IMG/VR virus record: IMGVR_UViG_3300002136_000057
Location: 1-52,924 of that record
Strand: one strand, 5' to 3'
Length of the DNA stretch: 52,924 nucleotides
DNA from: a virus
Part shown: piece after piece, positions 24,471-33,034 of the stretch
How the letters are laid out: every line of letters starts with the position of its first letter
Position numbering within the stretch: position 1 is the stretch's first letter
Translations under genes and position numbers: made by a program
The notes under the pieces: generated by a model
Database searches by the model: none
Seen by the model: the letters and a program-made list of their open reading frames with translations, nothing else
Told to the model about the DNA's origin: nothing

Positions 24471-25163
24471 TTAAATCTCCGTAAAAATACTTAGTCCAAT
24501 TTTTTGTTTTATTCCAGCGTTCTTGAAGTTGCTAGAACAGTGTATTCTTAAACTATCAAATGCTATTATCGATCCAATAGTCCAAGGAAAATAACAATGT
24601 ACACTAAGTCCTTCAAGCCATTTAGATTTTAAATGTCCAAGCATTTTAGTTTTTATATTTTTAGGAATACCGGTGTCAACTAAATTTTCAACATCAGTAT
24701 ATTCATAAAGGTGCTTATTGTAAAAAATAACTTCTTTATCAAATATTTCATCTTTAAAAAACTTTACAGGGCCGCCGTAATAGAATTGATCAAACATAAC
24801 TAGTTTAATCTTATTGCAGTCACCGCTTTCTACCCATAACGGAATAGTAAATGCTTTGTAGGTGTTTGGATAATCGTAACTATCATCTATGTGTAGTATG
24901 TGAGGATTATCTACATCAAAAAAATGGCAAGCCCGAACTTTAAAGTTGCCAAATTGTTTACGCAAAGGAATTAGTATGTCGTCAATTATACCCGTTCCTT
25001 CTTTTACATAAACTACTTTTGGACCTGTGTTTTTTTCTATTTTGTCTTGACTGTGATAGTAGTCTAATAGAAATTTAATCTTAGTTTTATCCAATGCGTT
25101 AACTATTTGCACAGGATCAGAATGTGTTTTTTTAATTTCTTCTATTTGTGTACTACTACGCAT
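24471..25163 (-). CDS. Fe(II)/2-oxoglutarate oxygenase-like protein
   Basis: The frame extends to 25274, but the added residues lie inside the upstream radical SAM gene and are basic and unlike a protein start, so I choose ATG 25163 (230 residues), overlapping that gene by 8 bases. The site is H91-I-D93 (LHIDDSY) and distal H208 (LRIHCSSN). AFDSLRIH and a KAFTIPLW strand are typical of the fold. Substrate unknown. Confidence 0.7.
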   Translation of the reverse strand: MRSSTQIEEIKKTHSDPVQIVNALDKTKIKFLLDYYHSQDKIEKNTGPKVVYVKEGTGIIDDILIPLRKQFGNFKVRACHFFDVDNPHILHIDDSYDYPNTYKAFTIPLWVESGDCNKIKLVMFDQFYYGGPVKFFKDEIFDKEVIFYNKHLYEYTDVENLVDTGIPKNIKTKMLGHLKSKWLEGLSVHCYFPWTIGSIIAFDSLRIHCSSNFKNAGIKQKIGLSIFTEI

Positions 25164-26271
25164 GTTTTCTCTTAGGTATCTTACTATCAGCACTTGATAC
25201 ACAACTCTTTGTAATACACGTCTTAGGCGTCTTAAACAGTGTAAAACCTGTTTCGATGTTACCAAGGGGTGCATCGTGGCAACTATAGCTTCTTTTTACA
25301 CTACCGTCAGGCTCGCGTATTATAAGTCCGCTGTAACCGGCATTGCAAGCCCATCCTTCAAAATTATTGAAATTAAAGGCATTAAAGCGTTCTGCTTGGT
25401 CTATGTACCACTTTTTACCGTCTTTGTCTTTTAATTCTACTTGCATATGCCACGGAACGCTGGCATCATTCTTACCCATAATATCTCTAGGCACCTCGAA
25501 CGATGGTTTAGGACGACCTTCCCACTTACGCTTGCTTTCTGTGTACGCACGTTGCGGCATACCGTTGTGTAAACGCTTTAGGTTGTCTGCTGTATACCCG
25601 TCTACTACTCGACTTGCTGTAGGGTCGCTTTGAGGCTTTAGCGTTACGTTTATACCTTGTTCGTGAAAAAACAATGCGTTCTCCCAATCACGTTCAAACC
25701 AATCCGGCACCATAACCATGTTGATAGTTACTTGTACATCATGCTCTTGACAGAAGATTAGCTTGTCAGCAAAGTCCTGCATCTTCTCAATACTGTTTAC
25801 GTGCTCTGTATGCAAACTTGCAGTTATACTAGCACGATGAAACGGCTTAACTGCTTCTACATATTCTTCATGCCACTTCATATTACGTGACATGTTTGTT
25901 GTCATATGAACACTAGTGTAATTAGTGTTATTAACGTCATTAGCAAGATGGGAAATAATATCAAGATACCCAGGGTGGAACGTTGGCTCGCCTCCACTAA
26001 GACTAAAGTGGAAACTGTTAAACCCGTTATCACGTGCCTGCCTTTTTATTTCGTCAATTGTTTTAAGACATAGTTCTGTTGGTCTATGGTCTTTTCGATC
26101 TGATCTAGCGTACGGCCAACAGTAACTACATTTATAGTTACAGAAACGGCCCAATAGCCAACTAACAGTAAAAAGATCGCGGTAAAGAAGAGTCCTTTGC
26201 CCGACACTAACAATGTCGTCAAACGGGATTTTTGTAAAATCATAATTACTCCATTTTAAATCTTCAGTCAT
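25156..26271 (-). CDS. Radical SAM enzyme with C-terminal SPASM-like region
   Basis: The 371-residue protein has C44-x3-C48-x2-C51 (CNYKCSYC), an SGGEP motif near 110, and a cysteine-rich C-terminus (ACNAG, YSCHD, TCITKSC) that could hold auxiliary Fe-S clusters as in SPASM/twitch enzymes. The C-terminus ends with a basic KIPKRKHA tail. It has a consensus promoter abutting its ATG, with only five bases between, so the transcript would be leaderless. Its own promoter separates it from upstream genes in the block. Confidence 0.85.
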   Translation of the reverse strand: MTEDLKWSNYDFTKIPFDDIVSVGQRTLLYRDLFTVSWLLGRFCNYKCSYCWPYARSDRKDHRPTELCLKTIDEIKRQARDNGFNSFHFSLSGGEPTFHPGYLDIISHLANDVNNTNYTSVHMTTNMSRNMKWHEEYVEAVKPFHRASITASLHTEHVNSIEKMQDFADKLIFCQEHDVQVTINMVMVPDWFERDWENALFFHEQGINVTLKPQSDPTASRVVDGYTADNLKRLHNGMPQRAYTESKRKWEGRPKPSFEVPRDIMGKNDASVPWHMQVELKDKDGKKWYIDQAERFNAFNFNNFEGWACNAGYSGLIIREPDGSVKRSYSCHDAPLGNIETGFTLFKTPKTCITKSCVSSADSKIPKRKHA

Positions 26272-26276
26272 AATTT

Positions 26277-26305
26277 ATTATAGCATCCATTTCATGTTGC
26301 GTCAA
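26277..26305 (-). promoter_or_regulatory. Consensus sigma70 promoter abutting a radical SAM start codon
   Basis: On the minus strand: TTGACG (26305-26300), 17-base spacer, TATAAT (26282-26277), then five bases to ATG at 26271. The -35 box lies in the 3' end of the SGNH-like gene. Confidence 0.85.
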
Positions 26306-26930
26306 TAACATTTTTAATAATCCAGTCTGCTTCAAGTAAAATTCCCTCTTTACTCAAATGGTGCCCGTTGTCTATTAAATATGACTTAAAATTAGGCATC
26401 ATCTTCTCAGTTTTTTTTAATATACGAGTCTTTTCGGTATAGTGTTTATGACCGTACACAAAGTCCGCTGATGATATCATGTATGATGCAATTGCATCAA
26501 ATTCATCTTCTGCCAATGTAACATTTGTATGAGAATAATAAAGGTTGTGTAACTTTTTTATAGTTTTTAGGCTATATTGCGGCGCGACATCATTGGGCAT
26601 ACTATTGTAGTTTAAACGAATAACATTTCTTCCGTAGTCATTAACGTCTTTCCATGTGTTAAAGTTGGGAGTTTTAAATGCTCTTACTACTTCAAAATTA
26701 TAATTATTAAAAAGTGTCAATCGACCCGGAGAAGTTATCTTTATAATATTAAAGTCGTGATTATGCTTAAACTTTTCAAATAAATGTAAAATCATTGATG
26801 TGCTGTGCCCACCAAAAGCGTAGTCGTAAATAGTATGGTGGGGGCATTTTTCTGCTATCGATTCGGCTAAATTATAATGTGTTGGATATACCCCCGCTAC
26901 CCAACTACAACCGTATATTCCTATTTTCAT
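26292..26930 (-). CDS. SGNH-hydrolase-like protein
   Basis: The 212-residue protein starts with MKIGIYGCSWVAG, a block I strand with the nucleophile serine, then YAFGGHS (block II), and ends with IDNGHHLSKEG, where the aspartate and histidine would be catalytic. No signal peptide is seen. It lies between radical SAM genes. Acyl or acetyl esters are plausible substrates; none can be named. It starts ten bases after the upstream gene. Confidence 0.68.
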   Translation of the reverse strand: MKIGIYGCSWVAGVYPTHYNLAESIAEKCPHHTIYDYAFGGHSTSMILHLFEKFKHNHDFNIIKITSPGRLTLFNNYNFEVVRAFKTPNFNTWKDVNDYGRNVIRLNYNSMPNDVAPQYSLKTIKKLHNLYYSHTNVTLAEDEFDAIASYMISSADFVYGHKHYTEKTRILKKTEKMMPNFKSYLIDNGHHLSKEGILLEADWIIKNVIDAT

Positions 26931-26940
26931 TTATAAAATC

Positions 26941-28020
26941 CTATTTGTCAAGATATTTTGCTAATTCTGGAAGATAGTTTCGAATATTTATATTTTGTGC
27001 TCTGTCAGTTGTTTCAATAAACTTTTTAAACTTTTCAAAAAGTTCTGGATCATACACAACATTGTCTAAAAATTGCTTGTTATTTTCATCTTTTATGCTA
27101 TTGACATACTCGGGCGGAAGTACTTCTAGTTTTAAATATGCAGGTTGATGTACTACATAAGGTGTATATCCTAATCCCACTTCGTTTGCATAATTAATAA
27201 AATTAGTGTAATCATGCACTGTTAGTGCGTTTACCGTTGTACTGAATTGAATATTAAATTTAGGATGATGTTTTTGCAGCATTGCCCAGTATTTTACATT
27301 TTTAGTTAATTCATCCCAATTACTACCAGTTCTCGAATATTCGCAAGACTTTTTAAATCCATCAAGACTTAGTCCTATAAGAACATTTTTAAACTTTAAT
27401 AATTGTTTTATCCATTTGTGAGGGAAAAAAGTGCAGTTAGTATTTGTAGTAAGTTGAACATTGTTTATAATATTTTGGTCTTCTAAAAAATTAAATAACT
27501 CTTTGGTCTGCGGTGTAATAAAAGGTTCACCACCTAAATATTTTATAACTTTTAAATTTGAAAGGTCTAAGCCGTTGAACACTCGTTCTATTGATATTTC
27601 TTGATTGTTATCCCTGAAATAATGTTGTAGATCAGGATTGGTTTTATATAAATTACTCCACTTACTACTACTGTCTGTGTTGCACATTTTACAAGATAAA
27701 TTGCAATTGTTGCTCAGACTTATTTCAACAAATTGAATGCCTAGATCACTTTTAAAGTTTTCGTTTGATAGTTGCCTAAGGCTTTGAATACCATTCTGTG
27801 TTTCGTCAAGTCTACACTTTTCGCATCCTTTGTGCCAGCCAGTTTCCATATCTTTTTTAATTTGTTGGAATTGAGGTGTTTGTGAATATTCCTTATGAGA
27901 CATTTCTGAAAGTGTCACATCTTGATATATATCCGCGTACTTTGTGTACTGACAACATGGTTTATAGTATCCTGGTAGAGTTGCACAAAGGTGTGTATCT
28001 AATAGTACGCATTTAGGCAT
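26941..28020 (-). CDS. Radical SAM enzyme, twitch-like family
   Basis: The 359-residue protein has an N-terminal cysteine region (C12, C22-C23, C66 and C69 in GCEKCRLDE) before the radical SAM motif C106-x3-C110-x2-C113 (CNLSCKMC) and a LGGEP motif near 164. This organisation (N-terminal cysteines likely for auxiliary clusters, barrel later) repeats in neighbouring genes. It overlaps the upstream radical SAM gene by 8 bases. Substrate unknown. Confidence 0.85.
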   Translation of the reverse strand: MPKCVLLDTHLCATLPGYYKPCCQYTKYADIYQDVTLSEMSHKEYSQTPQFQQIKKDMETGWHKGCEKCRLDETQNGIQSLRQLSNENFKSDLGIQFVEISLSNNCNLSCKMCNTDSSSKWSNLYKTNPDLQHYFRDNNQEISIERVFNGLDLSNLKVIKYLGGEPFITPQTKELFNFLEDQNIINNVQLTTNTNCTFFPHKWIKQLLKFKNVLIGLSLDGFKKSCEYSRTGSNWDELTKNVKYWAMLQKHHPKFNIQFSTTVNALTVHDYTNFINYANEVGLGYTPYVVHQPAYLKLEVLPPEYVNSIKDENNKQFLDNVVYDPELFEKFKKFIETTDRAQNINIRNYLPELAKYLDK

Positions 28021-29170
28021 CTTTAAACTCCGGTATTAGGTCAAATAAATTTTCACCTCTGCTTGCATCTAGTGCAATTGTGTATTTCATAAACTTACTA
28101 TATTTATTGTTCCAATCTTCGGCATACATATAATCAATAATACCTTGCACCTTATCTAAATGCAAATACGGTTGTAATTGTTTTGCAGCTTGATCTTTTA
28201 GATGTTTGGGCAACACTCTAATATTTAATTCTTCAGGATGATTAAGAATATTAAAATATATTCTATGTCCATAAGGTGTAGCCCAATCTATTAGTTCCGG
28301 CAGTCTTAGTATATTGTACATTTGCACTGTGCAGTGTATTTCAATACCTGCATTAGGCAATTGTCTAATAGCTTCAAAGTTCTTTACAATCGTATCCCAT
28401 TTACTTGGATGTCTAATATAATGATCTAATGCACCAGTAGCATCTATTGAGCAATTAAGTTGTACCCGTTTAAAGTGCGTCCATCGCTCAAGTAACCACT
28501 GCGGTAGTTTAACTAAATTAGTATTGTACTTTAACCGTATATCTTTTGCAGTACCGTTGTTGATAAAATAATCTAATAATTTCTGTTGCTCTTTAATAAC
28601 TGTAGGCTCGCCGCCTGTTAAATATATTTCGTCAACAGTGTGTGCAATACTAAACAAGTTTTCCCAAGTCTTTGCTTGCTCGGGCCAATTCATATTACTA
28701 AGTCTGGCGTATTCGCTTTTGCTTAGTGCATTGTTGACTAAGTTCCATTCTTTAACCCACATGTTACTTGCATACGGATTACACATGCGACATTTTAAAT
28801 TACACAAGTTTCCTAACCGTAGGTCAACATATTTTATGTCGAATGGTGCATCTTCTGTGTATTCTTTATCTTCTTGCCATTTACTGTTCCAGCTTTGTCT
28901 AGCACTTTTTATTCCAACGTCTTCTTCTCTAAAACACCGTGTACACATTTCAGGACGGTCGCCAGCAAGTAACTGCTTACGAATAGTAGTATATACTTCA
29001 CTATTCCATGCTTCTTGTAAGTCGTCTCGTTGTAGTTTATAAGGGGTGCCGTCTTTTTTAGTGATAAAGTTTTTACCCGGAGTACTGTTACAGCACACTC
29101 GAAGATTGCCGCTTGCATTAGTAGCAAGGTGCATCCACGGTAATGCACAGAATGTTTTAGATTGAGTCAT
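28013..29170 (-). CDS. Radical SAM enzyme, twitch-like family
   Basis: I choose ATG 29170; an earlier in-frame TTG at 29179 is possible. Counted from 29170, the 385-residue protein has C8-ALPW, the pair C26-C27, RPEMCTRC near 72-79 and the radical SAM cysteines C123, C127, C130 (CNLKCRMC), with LTGGEPT further on. The motif FCALPW-x-H is shared with the protein at 33031, and LAG-x-RP-xx-C-xx-C with three others. It overlaps the upstream gene by 14 bases. Substrate unknown. Confidence 0.87.
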   Translation of the reverse strand: MTQSKTFCALPWMHLATNASGNLRVCCNSTPGKNFITKKDGTPYKLQRDDLQEAWNSEVYTTIRKQLLAGDRPEMCTRCFREEDVGIKSARQSWNSKWQEDKEYTEDAPFDIKYVDLRLGNLCNLKCRMCNPYASNMWVKEWNLVNNALSKSEYARLSNMNWPEQAKTWENLFSIAHTVDEIYLTGGEPTVIKEQQKLLDYFINNGTAKDIRLKYNTNLVKLPQWLLERWTHFKRVQLNCSIDATGALDHYIRHPSKWDTIVKNFEAIRQLPNAGIEIHCTVQMYNILRLPELIDWATPYGHRIYFNILNHPEELNIRVLPKHLKDQAAKQLQPYLHLDKVQGIIDYMYAEDWNNKYSKFMKYTIALDASRGENLFDLIPEFKDA

Positions 29171-30236
29171 ATATTTCAATTCCTGTATTATCTAATAAAT
29201 GCGGAAGCACTGTTTTTAAATCTTGATTTCTTAGTTTATCTAATTTAGCACTATATGTTATAAACTGTTCATACAATACAGGGTCAACCGGAGTCTTCAT
29301 CAAATTAATAACACTATTAATTTTATCATCGTTAAGCGTACTTAACTGATTAATGATACTTTGCTTACTAGATTCGGGCATAATATTAACTGCCATATAT
29401 TCTGGATTGTTAAGTACTATCCAGTTTATTCGTTCACTGAATAATTTTGTAAATTCTACTACATGATGTACTGTGGTATTTTGAATAACATAATTATAAG
29501 ATAACTTTATATTTGGCAACGATCTAAATTGTTCTACTTTTTCTAAACATTCATTCCAAGACTGTGTACTATCTCCTCGAACATATTCATATACATTATA
29601 CAACCCGTCAATGCTTACTTGTAAATCAACTTCGATATTAGTAATAGCATCTGCAAACCAATCTGGAAATAATGTGCCGTTTGTAATACAATTAATTTTA
29701 ATTGTTTTTATTTTTGATAATTCTTTTAATTGTTGGAAAAAGTATTTTGAGTGCTTGTGCATTAAGGGCTCGCCGCCTTTGAGCTCAATCTCAATACGTT
29801 TATCAAGTGTTGAGAGAAATGCAATTAATGAATCAATCTGCTTCTCATCTAGCTGAAAACTAGTTAACTTATGTTTAGGAATATCTAAAGCAATACTGTC
29901 ACTAAACCAACTTGTGCTGTTATGATGATTACACATTCTACATTTTAAGTTACAATAGTTTCCTAAACTTAAATCTAATAAAAAATCATCATCAGTAAAT
30001 CGTGTTTCGTATCGTTGACGACGGCTACTTACGTTATTACTTTCGTCAAAACTACATGACTTACACCCCGGAACCCAGCCTTGTTCTAAACTGCTAGCTA
30101 GTGTATCAAAGTTTATATCTGAAAAGGTTTCATAAGATGCTACACTGCCGAAGTTACCTCGATATTTACAACACGGACTAATAGTGCCTACGGCATCAAT
30201 AGTGATACTGTTTGATGTTGCAAAGCATTTAATCAT
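29157..30236 (-). CDS. Radical SAM enzyme, twitch-like family
   Basis: The 359-residue protein carries a CC pair (C22-C23), GCKSC at 57-61, and the radical SAM cysteines C95, C99, C102 (CNLKCRMC) followed by a KGGEP motif. The N-terminal region is shorter than in the next gene. It overlaps the neighbouring radical SAM genes by 8 and 14 bases. Sequence similarity to neighbours in the LGNYCNL region shows recent duplication in this block. Confidence 0.86.
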   Translation of the reverse strand: MIKCFATSNSITIDAVGTISPCCKYRGNFGSVASYETFSDINFDTLASSLEQGWVPGCKSCSFDESNNVSSRRQRYETRFTDDDFLLDLSLGNYCNLKCRMCNHHNSTSWFSDSIALDIPKHKLTSFQLDEKQIDSLIAFLSTLDKRIEIELKGGEPLMHKHSKYFFQQLKELSKIKTIKINCITNGTLFPDWFADAITNIEVDLQVSIDGLYNVYEYVRGDSTQSWNECLEKVEQFRSLPNIKLSYNYVIQNTTVHHVVEFTKLFSERINWIVLNNPEYMAVNIMPESSKQSIINQLSTLNDDKINSVINLMKTPVDPVLYEQFITYSAKLDKLRNQDLKTVLPHLLDNTGIEIYDSI

Positions 30237-31410
30237 AATATTGTCCTATTTCCATTGTGTCAAAACTTTGTTTTTTATATGTGTCTTTTAATCTAGTTAC
30301 CTTTAAAAATTCATCAGTTATATCTGCTTGCCGTGGTTGATTAATTTTATTTTTTACGTCTTTAAGAAACTTACTAAACTTTTTATTGTCTAACTCTCTT
30401 AAAGTATTAACTTGTCTTAATGCTTCATCTTTAAGATCCTGCGGAACATTTCGCACATCTAAATACGCAGGTGTATCTAATGGAATAACATTAATATGGA
30501 AATTATATTGTTTAGCTAACTCTACCATATTTTTAATTTCAAGAATGTTATATGCTTGTAGTGTAAACGTAATCGAAGTTACTAACTGTGCAGTCTGTAC
30601 ATCAGATAACTTTTGCAACTTACTGTTTACATCATTCCAATTTGCAGGATGTCTTATATATTCGAAAGTATCGCCTATACCGTCTATACTACAAATAATG
30701 TTTACAAATTTAAATGCTTTAAATCGTTCAATCCAGTCGTCATCTATTAGTGTTACATTTGTTATTATAATTAGATCAATATTTTTAGCAAAATCGTTAT
30801 CAACACAATAGTCAATTAGTTTCTTTACGCTAGGAACCATTAGAGGTTCGCCGCCTGTAAATTTTAAATGACGCAATCCATTTGCAATCATGTCTTTTAT
30901 CGAATCTACAAACTCTTCTTGAAGATACCATTTGTTTTGAACAAAGGTTTTTTCGTGCTCGTCTAGTCCTAGATCAACACCAGTTTCTTTAAGTATTTTT
31001 TGAAATTCATTTGCAACACCGCTACTACTATAACTACTGCACATTCTACAACTTAGGTTACAATAATTTCCTAATTTTAGATCAAGTTCTACTGGATATT
31101 TTTTTGTTGTAGGAATGTCATCTACAAATTTATCCCAGATACCTTGATTCTTATAATTTTCAATAAATTGATCTCGTAAACTAGATATTCCAGATTCTTC
31201 TTTTTTCCAGCAACTTTTGCAAATGTCTGGACGGTTGCCGGCTAACATTTCTTTCTTAACACCGTCTCTCAGATCATTCCAATGCTGATCAAGATTTCCA
31301 ATAAATTTGTCTTTGTCTTGTGTAACAGCATTACAGCATAAACGATTTTTGCCCATTGTGTTTACGCATAGGTGATCCCACACAGCAGGACAAACGGTAT
31401 CTAAATTCAT
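30229..31410 (-). CDS. Radical SAM enzyme, twitch-like family
   Basis: The 393-residue protein has C7 in VCPAVWDH, CC at 25-26, the shared LAGNRPDICKSC segment at 56-67, radical SAM cysteines C117, C121, C124 (CNLSCRMC) and FTGGEPL. It overlaps the upstream oxygenase-like gene as ATGA. Fourth in a row of radical SAM genes; substrate unknown. Confidence 0.86.
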   Translation of the reverse strand: MNLDTVCPAVWDHLCVNTMGKNRLCCNAVTQDKDKFIGNLDQHWNDLRDGVKKEMLAGNRPDICKSCWKKEESGISSLRDQFIENYKNQGIWDKFVDDIPTTKKYPVELDLKLGNYCNLSCRMCSSYSSSGVANEFQKILKETGVDLGLDEHEKTFVQNKWYLQEEFVDSIKDMIANGLRHLKFTGGEPLMVPSVKKLIDYCVDNDFAKNIDLIIITNVTLIDDDWIERFKAFKFVNIICSIDGIGDTFEYIRHPANWNDVNSKLQKLSDVQTAQLVTSITFTLQAYNILEIKNMVELAKQYNFHINVIPLDTPAYLDVRNVPQDLKDEALRQVNTLRELDNKKFSKFLKDVKNKINQPRQADITDEFLKVTRLKDTYKKQSFDTMEIGQYYD

Positions 31411-32285
31411 TTTATCTCTCTGAGAAACGTTAATAACAATCCCATCTTAGTTGTCCAATGATTATCCTGTCGACCTTTATTTGTTGCATGCAATTGCACA
31501 GCATCAAACACAATAGGAGCACGAGGTTTCCACTCGCAAGTTAGTTCAGGCGTTAATCCTGTTAAGCGTTTGTATGGAGTGTAGTACAAATATTCATCGT
31601 AATGTTCTTTGTTATATTTTACAAGATTTGATGTTTTATCTTGTACTGTGCCATCTAACAAATAAAAATCAATGTCAACGTGATTATCTACAATGGGATA
31701 TGTTGTTGCAACAGTTTGTTCTGGTTTTTTACCGTGATGATACACGTGGGCAAAATCAACATGACGCTGATCAAAAAACACAGCATGGCTTTCTATGTTA
31801 GCAGGTGCAGTAAACAATGGAATAATAATATTACGCCAGGGTACATATTTGCGGCCCTTGTGATCTATAGGAGTTTTAGTTAAACTATTTTTCCAATCTG
31901 ATTCTCTAGTACTATCGTTGTGTAACCCATACTGACTAGGAGTGATAAAGAAATTGCCACCTACAACAGGTGATGTTTCTGCACCCGGTACCATTTGATT
32001 AATACGATCTGCAAACTTTTCGTATACTCCTTGTAGGTTACCGCTTATGAACATTGTACCGTTATCGTTGTGTCTTACTGTATTGCAACGACTAAATGCA
32101 TATCCGTACATCCAACTAATTTCTTCTTTAGTAAATGCTTCTTCAAACACTTGTGCTTTTTGAAAATTCTTTGAAATATTTTGTTTAATCAAAGGGTCTT
32201 TTAAATCAGCTAACCAATGCTCGTATTCTAATTTATAATTCTTATGATTGGCAATATCTTCTGCTGTATTGATATTCGCTAACAT
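31407..32285 (-). CDS. Fe(II)/2-oxoglutarate oxygenase-like protein
   Basis: The 292-residue protein has H122-N-D124 (GLHNDSTR) and distal H266 (VQLHATNK), with K280 possibly replacing the 2-oxoglutarate-binding arginine. It is the longest of the non-TauD oxygenases here. An insert of about 100 residues between the metal motifs is rich in H and D (HVDFAHVYHH), which may line the substrate pocket. It overlaps the SGNH-like gene by one base. Substrate unknown. Confidence 0.7.
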   Translation of the reverse strand: MLANINTAEDIANHKNYKLEYEHWLADLKDPLIKQNISKNFQKAQVFEEAFTKEEISWMYGYAFSRCNTVRHNDNGTMFISGNLQGVYEKFADRINQMVPGAETSPVVGGNFFITPSQYGLHNDSTRESDWKNSLTKTPIDHKGRKYVPWRNIIIPLFTAPANIESHAVFFDQRHVDFAHVYHHGKKPEQTVATTYPIVDNHVDIDFYLLDGTVQDKTSNLVKYNKEHYDEYLYYTPYKRLTGLTPELTCEWKPRAPIVFDAVQLHATNKGRQDNHWTTKMGLLLTFLREIK

Positions 32286-33034
32286 TAACTATGCCTTTCT
32301 TCTAGCTTTGGTAAAATAAAATCTTTAATCATTTCTTCATTTATAGCATCTGTAAAATGTGCAGGATCACAAAGTATATTTTCTTTACCATATTTGTTTT
32401 TATAATAGTCGTGTGCGTTCATAAAGTCGCCAAACTTAATATACGTTTGATTGCCTATAACACTGTTAAACGTAGGTATTTGTTCCATATGCCAATTTTT
32501 TGCCCATGCTATTACTCTAATGCCTAATAATTCACACAAGTCAACTGTGTGTTTCATATCTATTAATGCCCAAAATTCATTCATTGTCCAATCAACAGCA
32601 ATACTTTCTTGAAACTTCTTCCAGGTCTTATAGTCAGATTTAGACCCAAACGTAGTGTAATCTATTTCTTGATGTATATAACGCTGATATTGATACATAC
32701 TTACACTATCTTTAAATACATCGTTGATTATAGTATCAATGTCTTGTTCTTTCCATATAACTTTATAAGATTCAGTTTGTGTTTTAAAGTTAAGCATCGA
32801 TCTATTATTAATTATTTCCATTAGTAATGTATCAATATTATGCTGTTTTTTTAGATACAACACTTTATTTAAATACAATTCTGTGCCCTTGCTTGCACAG
32901 GCTGCATTCACAACTTCTATATTGCTATACTTTTTAATCCAAGTTTCAAACGGCAATGCAAGATCGTTTTTTCCTGTAGCAGGATTTAAGTGACTTCCTA
33001 CACTAAAACTACTACCTACAATACCAAGTTTCAC
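32285..33034 (-). CDS. SGNH-hydrolase-like protein
   Basis: Starts with GTG at 33034, overlapping the upstream TGA as GTGA. The 249-residue protein opens with MKLGIVGSSFSVGS (nucleophile serine in GSSFS), has ACASKGTEL as block II, and ends with CDPAHFTD for the D/H pair. It is the third SGNH-like protein in the window, and like the others it lies beside a radical SAM and an oxygenase gene. No signal peptide. Ester substrate unknown. Confidence 0.65.
   Translation of the reverse strand: MKLGIVGSSFSVGSHLNPATGKNDLALPFETWIKKYSNIEVVNAACASKGTELYLNKVLYLKKQHNIDTLLMEIINNRSMLNFKTQTESYKVIWKEQDIDTIINDVFKDSVSMYQYQRYIHQEIDYTTFGSKSDYKTWKKFQESIAVDWTMNEFWALIDMKHTVDLCELLGIRVIAWAKNWHMEQIPTFNSVIGNQTYIKFGDFMNAHDYYKNKYGKENILCDPAHFTDAINEEMIKDFILPKLEERHS

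Noticed and set aside
25164-25274. N-terminal extension of the oxygenase gene to 25274
   Set aside because: The added residues lie inside the radical SAM C-terminus, are Arg/Leu/Val-rich, and a good ATG with small overlap exists at 25163.
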